Shown one piece after another: positions 48,892 through 57,148 of a stretch of 64,000 bases of DNA (positions within the stretch are counted from its first letter, which is position 1; each line of letters opens with the position of its first letter). The DNA comes from an uncultured bacterium (GTDB lineage: Bacteria; Planctomycetota; JAJSAM01; JAJVHW01). The notes beneath the pieces are model-generated. The model searched no databases and had not been told where the DNA came from. It saw only the letters and a program-made list of their open reading frames with translations. The stretch covers positions 1-64,000 of the forward strand of contig CALKVK010000012.1 in the NCBI GenBank assembly GCA_937996235.1, read 5' to 3'. The position numbers and the translations under genes are program-made.

Positions 48892-50343
48892 TCAGAGGGA
48901 ACGGTACAGACGCACGTACTCCTCGACCTGCCGGTCCCACGAGAAGTCCTGCGCCATCGCGTTCTGCTGGAGACGCGCCCACGCGCGCTTGTCGCGGTAG
49001 AGCTCGAGCCCCGACCGCAGCGCCCAGCGCAGCCCCTCGGCGGTGTAGTGGTCGAAGACGATCCCGGTGCCGCGCTGCGTGTCGGGGTCCCACAGCTCCA
49101 CGGTGTCGGCGAGTCCACCGGTGCGCCGCACGATCGGGATCGTGCCGTAGCGCAGGCTGTACATCTGGTTGAGGCCGCACGGCTCGAAGCGCGACGGCAT
49201 CAGGAACAGGTCGGAGCCCGCCTCGATCAGGTGCGCGAGCGGGTCGTCGAAGCGCTTCGCGTACGCGGCGTGGCGCGGGAACGCACGCGTCAGCGCCTCG
49301 AAGAACGACGCGATGCCCGGGTCGCCGCTGCCGAGCACGACGAGCCGCAGCGCACCCTTCGCGAGGAACTCGGGCAGCACGCCCTCGCAGAGGTCGAAGC
49401 CCTTCTGCGCCGTCAGTCGCGAGACGACGCCCACCACGGGCGTCGCGGGGTCCGCGGGCAGCCCGACGCGCTGCAGCAGCTCCGCCTTGCAGCGCGCCTT
49501 GCCCGCGAGATCGGACGCGGAGAAGCGCTGCGGGATCAGCGCGTCCTTCTCGGGCGACCAGACGTCGTAGTCCACGCCGTTCACGATCCCGTGCACGCTC
49601 GCGCGCCGCGCGCGCAGGAGTCCGTCGAGCCCCATCCCGAGCTCCGGCGTCAGGATCTCGCGCGCGTACGTGCGGCTGACGGCCGTGACGGCGTCGGCGT
49701 AGAGCAGCCCCGTCTCGAGGAACCCGAACCAGCCCTGCGCGAGGTGCTCCTGGTGCAGGAGCGACGCGACGCCCGCGAGTCCGACCTCGGCGACGGCGGA
49801 CGCGCCGCAGCGCCCCTGGTACGCGAGGTTGTGCAGCGTGAGCACCGTCTTCGTGCCCGCGAAGAGGCGGTCCCACGAGTAGAGCGTCCTGACGTAGAGC
49901 GGACCGAGCGCGGTGTGCCAGTCGTGCACGTGGAGGACGTCGGGCGTGAAGCCCATGCGCTGGCAGGACTCGAGCGCGGCGCGCGTCAGGAACGCGAAGC
50001 GCAGGTGCTCGTCGCCCTCGCCCGAGTAGATCGCGTCGCGCCCGTAGAGCGGCGGGCACGAGACGAAGTAGACGGGCACGCGCGCGTCGGGCGGCGTGCA
50101 CGCGTAGACGCTGAACGTGAACTCGCGCGGCCCCATGCGCAGCGGCACGTCCTGCAGGAACGAGACCGGCACGAAGCTGCGGCCCGTGCGCTCGATGCGC
50201 CCGTAGAGCGGCAGGAAGGGCCGCACGTCGTGGCCGTGCGCGTGCAGGTAGCGCGCGAGCGCGGCACAGACGTCGCCGAGGCCGCCCGTCTTCGCGAACG
50301 GCGTGTACTCGGCCGAGACCTGGCAGATGCGCAGCGCGTCCAC
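48892..50343 (-). CDS. glgA: glycogen synthase (GT5, ADP-glucose)
   Basis: A 483-residue bacterial glycogen synthase that adds glucose from ADP-glucose to alpha-1,4-glucan ends. The family N-terminal motif is AKTGGLGDVCAAL (K18 binds ADP-glucose). HVHDWHTALGPLY, NGVDYDVWSPEKD, and the C-lobe SRFEPCGLNQMYSLRYGTIPIV with the catalytic Glu follow. The GTG start at 50343 lies 8 nt after the glgC stop, so the two are co-transcribed leftward. This provides a second, ADP-glucose-based glycogen route beside the GT3-GT35 fusion. Confidence 0.95.
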   Translation of the reverse strand: MDALRICQVSAEYTPFAKTGGLGDVCAALARYLHAHGHDVRPFLPLYGRIERTGRSFVPVSFLQDVPLRMGPREFTFSVYACTPPDARVPVYFVSCPPLYGRDAIYSGEGDEHLRFAFLTRAALESCQRMGFTPDVLHVHDWHTALGPLYVRTLYSWDRLFAGTKTVLTLHNLAYQGRCGASAVAEVGLAGVASLLHQEHLAQGWFGFLETGLLYADAVTAVSRTYAREILTPELGMGLDGLLRARRASVHGIVNGVDYDVWSPEKDALIPQRFSASDLAGKARCKAELLQRVGLPADPATPVVGVVSRLTAQKGFDLCEGVLPEFLAKGALRLVVLGSGDPGIASFFEALTRAFPRHAAYAKRFDDPLAHLIEAGSDLFLMPSRFEPCGLNQMYSLRYGTIPIVRRTGGLADTVELWDPDTQRGTGIVFDHYTAEGLRWALRSGLELYRDKRAWARLQQNAMAQDFSWDRQVEEYVRLYRSL

Positions 50344-50351
50344 CGCGGGGC

Positions 50352-51617
50352 TCAGACCACGGTTCCCGGCGGCACGGTGGCGCCCTGCGGGATGACGACG
50401 ATCCCGCCGCGGATGTGCCAGCACGGACCGTCCGCCTCGTCCACGCCCGCCTCGTTCACGAGCACGGCGCCGTCGCCGATGCGCGCGGAGAGGTCCACGA
50501 TCACGTTGCGCAGGCGGCAGTCGCGGCCGATGCCGAGCGGGATGCGGCCGCCGGTGTCGCCGGGGTTCTCGTATTCGCCCGCCCCCATCACGACGGTGCG
50601 CTCGAGCTGCGCGCCCTCGCGCACGATCGCGCGGATGCCCACGATCGAGTCGCTGATCGTGCTCTTCGAGATGATGCTGCCCTCGCAGAGCACCGACTGG
50701 CGCACGTCGCAGCTGTTGATCTTCGTCCCGGGCAGGAAGCGCGGGTGCGTGTAGATCGGGTGGTCGCGGCTGTAGAGGTTGAGCGGCGGCAGCGGGCGCG
50801 TGAGGTCGAGGCTCGCCTCGTGGAACGAGCGGATGGTCCCGATGTCGCGCCAGTAGCCCGTGTAGGCGTACGCCATCACGCGCTTCGCGTGGATCGCGCC
50901 GGGGATGATCTCGCGGCCGAAGTCCGTCGTGTGCGTCGGCTCGAGCAGCTCGGCGAGCACGTCGCGTCCGAAGACGTAGATGCCCATGCTCGCGAGCAGG
51001 GAGCCGGCGGGCGCGCGGAAGCCGAGGCGCGCGAGGGTCGCCGGGTCGGGCGTCAGGTCGTCGAGCGCCGCGTCGTCCTGCGGCTTCTCCACGAACTGCA
51101 CGATGCGCCCCTCGCCGTCGACGCGCATGATGCCGAGGCCCTTGGCCTGGGCGCGGCTCACCGGGGTGACGGCGATCGTGATGTCCGCGCGGCGCTCGCG
51201 GTGCAGCATCACGAACTCGCGCATGTCCATCAGGTAGAGCTGGTCGCCGGAGAGGATCAGCACCTCGCGGCAGCCCGTGTGGTGCAGCCACTGCATGTTC
51301 TGACGGACCGCGTCGGCGGTGCCCTGGTACCAGTCGCGGTTGTCGAGCCCCTGCTCCGCCGCGAGGATGTTCACGAAGCCGCCGCGGAACGCGTCGAAGC
51401 GGTAGGTCTCGGCGATGTGGCGGTGCAGGCTCGCGCTCGCGAACTGCGTCATCACGAAGACGCGCGAGATGCCCGCGTGCAGCGCGTTGCTGATGGGCAC
51501 GTCGATGATGCGGAACTTCCCGCCGAGCGGGACGGCGGGCTTCGCGCGGTCGCGCGTCAGCGGCCAGAGTCGCGTGCCCTGGCCGCCGCCCAGGATGGCG
51601 CTGACGACGTGCTTCAT
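50352..51617 (-). CDS. glgC: glucose-1-phosphate adenylyltransferase
   Basis: A 421-residue enzyme making ADP-glucose, the committed step of bacterial glycogen synthesis and normally allosterically controlled. It has the nucleotidyltransferase motif ILGGGQGTRLWPLT, RAKPAVPLGGKFRIIDVPISN, ILSGDQLYLMD with the Asp, GLGIMRVDGEGRI, FVEKP and the C-terminal beta-helix (SIISKSTISDSIVG). Length fits the standard 400-450. It is transcribed leftward with glgA. The divergent 155-bp region is shared with ATP-grasp C; TAGCCT lies 27 nt upstream of the start, with a GGAGG site at an unusually long spacing. Confidence 0.96.
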   Translation of the reverse strand: MKHVVSAILGGGQGTRLWPLTRDRAKPAVPLGGKFRIIDVPISNALHAGISRVFVMTQFASASLHRHIAETYRFDAFRGGFVNILAAEQGLDNRDWYQGTADAVRQNMQWLHHTGCREVLILSGDQLYLMDMREFVMLHRERRADITIAVTPVSRAQAKGLGIMRVDGEGRIVQFVEKPQDDAALDDLTPDPATLARLGFRAPAGSLLASMGIYVFGRDVLAELLEPTHTTDFGREIIPGAIHAKRVMAYAYTGYWRDIGTIRSFHEASLDLTRPLPPLNLYSRDHPIYTHPRFLPGTKINSCDVRQSVLCEGSIISKSTISDSIVGIRAIVREGAQLERTVVMGAGEYENPGDTGGRIPLGIGRDCRLRNVIVDLSARIGDGAVLVNEAGVDEADGPCWHIRGGIVVIPQGATVPPGTVV

Positions 51618-51644
51618 CGGGACTGCCGGGTCCTCCCGGAGCGG

Positions 51645-51650
51645 AGGCTA
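51645..51650 (-). promoter_or_regulatory. -10-like hexamer TAGCCT upstream of glgC
   Basis: TAGCCT on the minus strand lies 27 nt before the glgC ATG. It is one of two TAGCCT elements in the divergent region; the other faces ATP-grasp C. Confidence 0.45.
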
Positions 51651-51744
51651 CGCCGCGGCGGTGTGCGCTTGGAAGCGCCGTTTCCGTCCGCGCGCGGCGC
51701 CGGCCTGTGCGGCATTCCCTGCGCGGGGCGCGCGCGCACCGCGG

Positions 51745-51750
51745 TAGCCT
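51745..51750 (+). promoter_or_regulatory. -10-like hexamer TAGCCT upstream of ATP-grasp C
   Basis: TAGCCT lies 22 nt before the GTG start; the short leader contains GGAGG. It forms a divergent pair with the glgC element 95 bp away. Confidence 0.45.
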
Positions 51751-51772
51751 GCGGCCCCGCGGGAGGAAGAGC

Positions 51773-53002
51773 GTGCCGAACGTCGTGTTCGTGGCTCCGT
51801 TCGCCATGGAGGCGACGCTGCGCTTCGTCGGCGCCGCGGCGTCGCTGCCCGGCGTGCGCCTCGCAGTGCTCTCGCAGGACCCCGCCGCGGCGCTGCCCGA
51901 GTCGCTGCGCTCGCGCCTCGTCGCCCACGAGCAGGTGCGCGACGGCCTCGACGCGCGGCAGATCGTCGCCGGCGTGCGCGCGCTCGAGCGGCGCATCGGA
52001 CCGGTCACGCGCGCCATCGGCATGCTCGAGCAGCTCATGGTCCCGCTGGCCGAGGCGCGCGCGGAGCTCGGCCTGCCGGGCCTGCGGCCCGCGGCGGCGC
52101 GCCTCTTCCGCGACAAGTCGCTGATGAAGGACGCGCTCGCGCGCGCGGGCGTCCCCTGCGCGCGGCACCGGCTCGTCGCGGGCGCCGCCGACGCCGCGCA
52201 GTTCGTGCGCGAGGTCGGCTTCCCCGTGGTCGTGAAGCCGCCGGCCGGCGCGGGGGCGAAGGGCACGTTCCGCGTCGATCACCTCGAGCACCTCGAACAG
52301 GCGCTCGCGCTGCACCGCCCCGCGCCGGGCCGCGAGGTGCTGCTCGAGGAGTTCCTGACGGGCGCGGAGCACTCGTTCGACTGCGTGTTCGTGGACGGGC
52401 GCCCGGTGTGGCACAGCATCAGCCGCTACCTGCCGTCGCCGCTCGAGGTGCTCGAGACCCCGTGGATCCAGTGGGCGGTGCTCCTGCCGCGCCACATCGA
52501 CGGCCCCGAGTACGCGGCCATCCGCGAGGCGGGCCCGCGCGCGATCGCGGCGCTCGGTCTCGAGACGGGCGTCGCGCACCTCGAGTGGTTCCGCCGCCCG
52601 AACGGCACCGCCGCCGTGTCCGAGGTCGGCGCGCGTCCGCCCGGCGCGCAGTTCTGCTCGCTGCTCTCGTACGCGCACGACATCGACTTCTACGCCGCCT
52701 GGGCGCAGATCGTGGTCTACGGTCGCTTCGACCCGCCGCCGCGGCGCTTCGCCGTCGGCGCCGCGTACTTCCGTGCGCAGGGCGGCGGCGCGCGCATCGT
52801 GGACGTCTCCGGCGTCGACCGCGCGCAGAAGGAGCTCGGTGAGCTCGTCGTCGAGGCGCGCCTGCCGCGCCCCGGGCAGGGGCCGTCCGGCTCCTACGAG
52901 GGCGAGGGCTACGCGATCCTGCGGCACCCGGAGACCGCCGTCGTCGAGCGCGCGCTCGCACGACTCGTCCAACTCGTGCAGGTGAGGCTCGGAGACGCAT
53001 GA
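51773..53002 (+). CDS. ATP-grasp carboxylate ligase (paralogue C)
   Basis: A 409-residue ATP-grasp enzyme paralogous to those at 40440 and 52999. It has the Rossmann-like opening NVVFVAPFAMEATLRFVG, FRDKSLMKDALARAGVPCA, FPVVVKPPAGAGAKGTFRV as the ATP loop, EEFLTGAEHSFD, and HLEWFRRPNGTAAVSEVG followed by ARPPG for the Mg site, again with Gly where ATP-grasps usually have Asn. The GTG start has GGAGG 6 nt upstream. It overlaps the next ATP-grasp by 4 nt (ATGA) and lies divergent to glgC. Predicted to make an amide or ester from a carboxylate; substrates unknown. Confidence 0.85.
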   Translation: MPNVVFVAPFAMEATLRFVGAAASLPGVRLAVLSQDPAAALPESLRSRLVAHEQVRDGLDARQIVAGVRALERRIGPVTRAIGMLEQLMVPLAEARAELGLPGLRPAAARLFRDKSLMKDALARAGVPCARHRLVAGAADAAQFVREVGFPVVVKPPAGAGAKGTFRVDHLEHLEQALALHRPAPGREVLLEEFLTGAEHSFDCVFVDGRPVWHSISRYLPSPLEVLETPWIQWAVLLPRHIDGPEYAAIREAGPRAIAALGLETGVAHLEWFRRPNGTAAVSEVGARPPGAQFCSLLSYAHDIDFYAAWAQIVVYGRFDPPPRRFAVGAAYFRAQGGGARIVDVSGVDRAQKELGELVVEARLPRPGQGPSGSYEGEGYAILRHPETAVVERALARLVQLVQVRLGDA

Positions 53003-54216
53003 AGGTCCTCGTCCTGAACCCCGGCTACCCGGTCGAGATCTCGTGGTTCACCCGCGGCCTCGCGCGCGTCGGCGCGCGGGTTCTCGGGCTCGGCGACACG
53101 CCCGAGGCGGGCCTCGATCCCGAGCTGCGCCGTGCGCTCTCGGGCTACCTGCACGTGCCGTCGCTCTGGGACGAGCAGGCCGTGCTCGGCGCGCTGCGCG
53201 ACTGGCCGCTCGCACGCGGCCTCGACCGCATCGAGTCGCTCTGGGAGCCGGCGATGACGCTCGCCGCGCAGCTCCGCGCGGGCCTCGGGCTCCCGGGCAT
53301 GAGCGTCGAGACGACGCAGCTCTTCCGCGACAAGGAGGCGATGAAGGCGGCGCTCGACCGCGCGGGTATCCGCACGCCGCGCCACCGCCGCGCGCGCTCG
53401 GCCGCCGAGGTGCGCGCCGCCGCCGAGGCGATCGGCTATCCGCTGATCGTCAAGCCGATCGCGGGCGCGGGCTCCGCCGACACGCACCGCGTGGACGAGC
53501 CCGCGGACCTCGAGCGCGTCCTGCGCGCCACGCAGCACGTCGCCGAGGTCAGCGTCGAGGAGTTCATCGAGGGCGACGAGTTCACGTACGACACGATCTG
53601 CGCGGACGGGCGCATCCTCTTCCGCAACGTCTCGTGGTACCGACCGCGCCCGCTCGAGCAGCGCACGAACGAGTGGGTCAGCCCGCAGACGATCGCCGTC
53701 CGGCGCCTCGACCAGGAGCTGCTCGCGGGCGGCCTCGACATGGGTCCGCGCGTGATCGAGGCGCTCGGCTTCCGCGACGGCTTCACGCACATGGAGTGGT
53801 TCCGGACGCCGCGGGGCGAGGCCGTCTTCGGCGAGATCGGGGCGCGTCCGCCCGGCGCGCGCTCGACCGAGATCATGAACGTCTGCTGCGACGGCGACGT
53901 GTACGCCGGCTGGGCGGAGGCCGTGACGACCGGCCGGCTCACGCAGCCCTTCGAGCGCCACTGGAACGCGGCGATCATCTTCAAGCGCGCGCGCGGCGAG
54001 GGCCGCATCGCGCGCGTCGACGGACTCTCGAACTGGCTGGCGCGCTACGGGCGCCACGTCGTCGAGGTGGAGCTCCTGCCGGTCGGGGCGCGGCGCCGCA
54101 ACTGGAAGCAGACGCTGCTCTCGGACGGCTGGGTCATCGTGCGGCACCCGGAGCTGCAGGCGACGCTGGAGATCGCCGACCGCTTCGGGACCGACGTGCA
54201 GATGTTCGCGGAGTAG
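52999..54216 (+). CDS. ATP-grasp carboxylate ligase (paralogue D)
   Basis: A 405-residue ATP-grasp enzyme. MKVLVLNPGYPVEISWFTRG opens the pre-domain. FRDKEAMKAALDRAGI, YPLIVKPIAGAGSADTHRV, VEEFIEGDEFTYDTIC and HMEWFRTPRGEAVFGEIG with ARPPG mirror paralogues A and C, again with Gly in place of the usual Mg-site Asn. It overlaps C by 4 nt and is followed 7 bp later by the GCS2-CBS ligase, so C, D and GCS2 are one operon. Two related ligases in tandem suggest sequential addition of two different building blocks. Confidence 0.85.
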   Translation: MKVLVLNPGYPVEISWFTRGLARVGARVLGLGDTPEAGLDPELRRALSGYLHVPSLWDEQAVLGALRDWPLARGLDRIESLWEPAMTLAAQLRAGLGLPGMSVETTQLFRDKEAMKAALDRAGIRTPRHRRARSAAEVRAAAEAIGYPLIVKPIAGAGSADTHRVDEPADLERVLRATQHVAEVSVEEFIEGDEFTYDTICADGRILFRNVSWYRPRPLEQRTNEWVSPQTIAVRRLDQELLAGGLDMGPRVIEALGFRDGFTHMEWFRTPRGEAVFGEIGARPPGARSTEIMNVCCDGDVYAGWAEAVTTGRLTQPFERHWNAAIIFKRARGEGRIARVDGLSNWLARYGRHVVEVELLPVGARRRNWKQTLLSDGWVIVRHPELQATLEIADRFGTDVQMFAE

Positions 54217-54223
54217 GCACGAC

Positions 54224-56140
54224 GTGGGTGATCACAACCTGTCGGGCGGCGGCGAGGACTCCGAGGCGCTGCGTGCGTTCACGCAGCGGCTGCTCAACGA
54301 CCTGCGTGCGCTCGAGTACATGCTCTCGCACGACTGGTTCGAGAGCGGCATCCGGCGCATCGGCGCGGAGCAGGAGGCGTTCCTCGTCGACCGCGACCTG
54401 CGCCCGGCGCCCGTCGCGCTCGAGGTGCTGCGGCACGTCGGCGACCCGCACTACGTCACCGAGGTGGCGCTCTTCAACATCGAGATGAACCTCGACCCGC
54501 TCGCGCTCTCGGGCGACGCGCTGCGGCGCATGGAGGCGCAGAACGTCCAGCTCGTCGAGCACGCGCGCGCGACGGCGCGCGCCGCGGGCCACGACGTCGT
54601 GCTGACGGGCATCCTGCCGACGATCCGCCGCTCGGACCTCGGCCTCGAGAACATGACGCCGCATCCGCGCTACGCGGCGCTGAACCGCGCGATGACGCGC
54701 CTGCGGGGCAAGGACTACGAGGTGACGCTGAAGGGCGTCGATGAGCTGTCGCTGAAGCACGGCTCCGTGATGCTCGAGAGCTGCAACGCCAGCTTCCAGA
54801 CGCACCTGCAGGTGGCGCCCGCGGAGTTCGCGCGCTTCTACAACATCGCGCAGCTCATCGCGGCGCCGGTGCTCGCGGTCGCCACGAACTCGCCGCTCCT
54901 GCTCGGGCGGCGCCTCTGGCACGAGACGCGCATCGCGCTGTTCCAGCAGTCCGTGGACACGCGCAGCGAGGGCCAGCAGTCGCGCGGCGCGAGCCCGCGC
55001 GTGGACTTCGGGCGGCGCTGGATCCGCGACTCGGTGACCGAGATCCACCGCGAGGACATCACGCGCTACCGCGTGCTGATCGCGTCGGAGCCCGAGGAGG
55101 ACCCGTTCCGCAAGCTCGCGCGGGGCGAGGTCCCCGAGCTGCGCGCGCTGCGCCTGCACAACGGCACGATCTACCGCTGGAACCGCGCGTGTTACGGCGT
55201 CATGAACGGCAAGCCGCACCTGCGCATCGAGAACCGCGTCATGCCGAGCGGCCCCACGCCGCGCGACCAGATGGCGAACGGCGCGTTCTGGTGGGGACTG
55301 ATGGTCGGCGCGGCCGCGGAGTACGGCGAGGTGGCCGAGAAGATGTCGTTCGACGACGCGAAGGCGAACTTCGTCTCGGCCGCGCGCCTCGGCCTCGGCG
55401 CCCAGTTCCAGTGGCTCGGCGACCGCCTGCTCCCCGTGCAGCAGCTCGTGCTCGACGAACTGCTGCCGCTCGCGCACCGCGGTCTCGTCGGCTCGGGCGT
55501 CGACGAGAGCGACGCGGACCTCTACCTGCGCGTGGTCGAGGAGCGCGTGCGCTCCGGCCGCACCGGCTCGCGCTGGCTCCTGCGCTCGTTCGACTCGCTG
55601 CGCGGCCACGGCACCGAGGGCGAGCGCCTGTGCGCGCTCACCGCCGCGACGATCGCGCGGCAGTGCACGAACGAACCGGTCGCGCGCTGGGAACCCGCTC
55701 GGCTCGAGGAGGGCGGCGGCTGGGAGCGCAACTACCTGAAGGTCGAGCACTTCATGACGGCGGACTTCCCCACCGTCCACGAGGAGGACCCGCTCGACCT
55801 CGCCGCCAGCGTGATGGTCTGGGAGGGCTTGCGCCACCTGCCGGTGACGGACGGCGAGGACAAGCTCGTGGGCCTGCTCTCCTACCGCGCGATCCTGCGC
55901 GCGGCGTCGGGGGACGTGCGGGCCGACGAGGGCGAGACGCTCTCGGTCGGGCGCCTGATGCGCCGCGACCCCGTCGTCATCTCCCCGGACGCCTCGACCC
56001 TCGACGCGATCGCGCAGATGCGCAGCGGCGGCTACGGCTGCCTGCCGGTCGTGCGCGACGGCCACCTGGTCGGCCTCGTGACGGCGCGCAACCTGATGGA
56101 CATGGTCGCCGAGCTGCTCGACGAGAAGCTGCGCGACTGA
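54224..56140 (+). CDS. GCS2-family carboxylate-amine ligase fused to CBS pair
   Basis: A 638-residue protein. Residues about 35-490 form a GCS2/YbdK-type glutamate-cysteine-ligase-like domain (IGAEQEAFLVD, VALFNIEMNLDPLAL, LKHGSVMLESCNASFQTHLQ, MPSGPTPRDQMANGAFW) whose family joins a glutamate-type carboxylate to an amine with ATP. Residues about 505-635 are two CBS domains (FMTADFPTVHEEDPLDLAA, LMRRDPVVISPDASTLDAIA), which in other proteins bind AMP/ATP or SAM and regulate activity. The GTG start is used; no strong ribosome site. It is the last gene of the operon with ATP-grasp C and D. The fusion implies that ligase activity responds to cell energy or cofactor levels, as expected for a pathway beside glycogen storage. 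Substrates unknown. Confidence 0.88.
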   Translation: MGDHNLSGGGEDSEALRAFTQRLLNDLRALEYMLSHDWFESGIRRIGAEQEAFLVDRDLRPAPVALEVLRHVGDPHYVTEVALFNIEMNLDPLALSGDALRRMEAQNVQLVEHARATARAAGHDVVLTGILPTIRRSDLGLENMTPHPRYAALNRAMTRLRGKDYEVTLKGVDELSLKHGSVMLESCNASFQTHLQVAPAEFARFYNIAQLIAAPVLAVATNSPLLLGRRLWHETRIALFQQSVDTRSEGQQSRGASPRVDFGRRWIRDSVTEIHREDITRYRVLIASEPEEDPFRKLARGEVPELRALRLHNGTIYRWNRACYGVMNGKPHLRIENRVMPSGPTPRDQMANGAFWWGLMVGAAAEYGEVAEKMSFDDAKANFVSAARLGLGAQFQWLGDRLLPVQQLVLDELLPLAHRGLVGSGVDESDADLYLRVVEERVRSGRTGSRWLLRSFDSLRGHGTEGERLCALTAATIARQCTNEPVARWEPARLEEGGGWERNYLKVEHFMTADFPTVHEEDPLDLAASVMVWEGLRHLPVTDGEDKLVGLLSYRAILRAASGDVRADEGETLSVGRLMRRDPVVISPDASTLDAIAQMRSGGYGCLPVVRDGHLVGLVTARNLMDMVAELLDEKLRD

Positions 56141-56162
56141 CGCGCGCGGGCCGACGCCGGCG

Positions 56163-56181
56163 GCTGACGCGCCGCGTCAGC
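56163..56181. terminator. 9-bp palindrome at convergent gene ends
   Basis: gctgacgcg and cgcgtcagc are perfect arms around a single c, covering the stop codon of the leftward pilin gene and lying after the GCS2-CBS gene. It may end both transcripts. No U-run. Confidence 0.4.
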
Positions 56182-57148
56182 GCGCGCCGACGGTGAAGAC
56201 CTTGGTGACGTCGCTCGCGACGTCGTGGCTGTGCGGGTCGCCGGCCACGAGCAGCAGGCGCACGAGCACGCGCCGCGCGGCCCACGGGCCCGCGACCTTC
56301 ACCTCGAAGCCGCCCGGGAACTGCGGCAGCGCCGGGTCCACCACCGCGAAGCGCGGGACGCCCACGCGCGTGCCGTTCGCGGCGACGCTCATGCGCTTGC
56401 CGAAGAGCATGCGCCGGATCGGGAACGCGTCGGCGCCGAGGATCACCGGGGAGCTGACGGGACCCGTCACGGTGCCGTCGGCGGCGACGTCGTCGAAGGC
56501 GGCGTCGGCCGGGACGTCGAGCGAGAGCAGGCGCGTGTAGGTCTGCGCGTACAGCTCCTTCAGCACGTCGGTGCGCTCGAGCGGGTCCTGGATCGCGTCG
56601 ATGCCCGCCTTCAGCACGTACGCCTCGCTGGTGAAGTGCACGACGTCGAGGCGGTCGCCCACGTCGTTCAGCACGCGCTCGTTCACGTGGGTCAGGTAGA
56701 ACGCGACGAAGCGCACGCGGTCGATGCGGTGCGCCGTGGCGTTCGGCGTGATCGTGAGCGGGCGGTCCTCGACCACGAGGAGCAGCGCGTTGCCGACGCG
56801 CCGCGCGCCCGCGAGGTCCTCGGCGATGCCGCCGCTCGTGTCGAGGATCGGGAGCGTCGTGTCGGCGAGCGGCGGGAAGGCCGTCAGCTCGAGCGCGCCG
56901 AAGATCGACTGGCCGGTGGCGTCGTCGCCGAGCACGCGCACGGCCGAGAACGCGGACTGGCGCATCTCGCCGAGCAGGCGCTGCTGCGTGCGCGCCGCCG
57001 CGTCCTGCGCGAGCACCTGCCCGTGCGAACGCACCGCGCTGCCGACGATCTCCGCGAGACCGACGGCGAGGATCAGCGACAGCACGGACGCGATCGTCAT
57101 CTCGACGAGCGTGTGGCCAGCGCGGCGGGGGCTCCTGCGGTGGGTCAT
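56177..57148 (-). CDS. prepilin-like protein (type II secretion/type IV pilus minor pilin)
   Basis: A 323-residue protein with a class III prepilin signal: basic leader, G11 before the cleavage site, then HTLVEMTIASVLSLILAVGL with Glu at +5 and a hydrophobic helix. The large C-terminal domain (about residues 60-323) has mixed Asp/Thr/Val-rich strands and no known motif. It would be cut by the prepilin peptidase and assembled in a pilus-like fibre. It is the last gene of the minor-pilin operon, coupled by ATGA overlap to the giant pilin gene. Confidence 0.82.
   Translation of the reverse strand: MTHRRSPRRAGHTLVEMTIASVLSLILAVGLAEIVGSAVRSHGQVLAQDAAARTQQRLLGEMRQSAFSAVRVLGDDATGQSIFGALELTAFPPLADTTLPILDTSGGIAEDLAGARRVGNALLLVVEDRPLTITPNATAHRIDRVRFVAFYLTHVNERVLNDVGDRLDVVHFTSEAYVLKAGIDAIQDPLERTDVLKELYAQTYTRLLSLDVPADAAFDDVAADGTVTGPVSSPVILGADAFPIRRMLFGKRMSVAANGTRVGVPRFAVVDPALPQFPGGFEVKVAGPWAARRVLVRLLLVAGDPHSHDVASDVTKVFTVGAR

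Noticed and set aside
40440..56140. Cyanophycin synthesis locus
   Set aside because: The S51-like protein and ATP-grasp enzymes suggested it, but no cyanophycin synthetase with its Mur-ligase domain is present and the hydrolase differs by a large insert.
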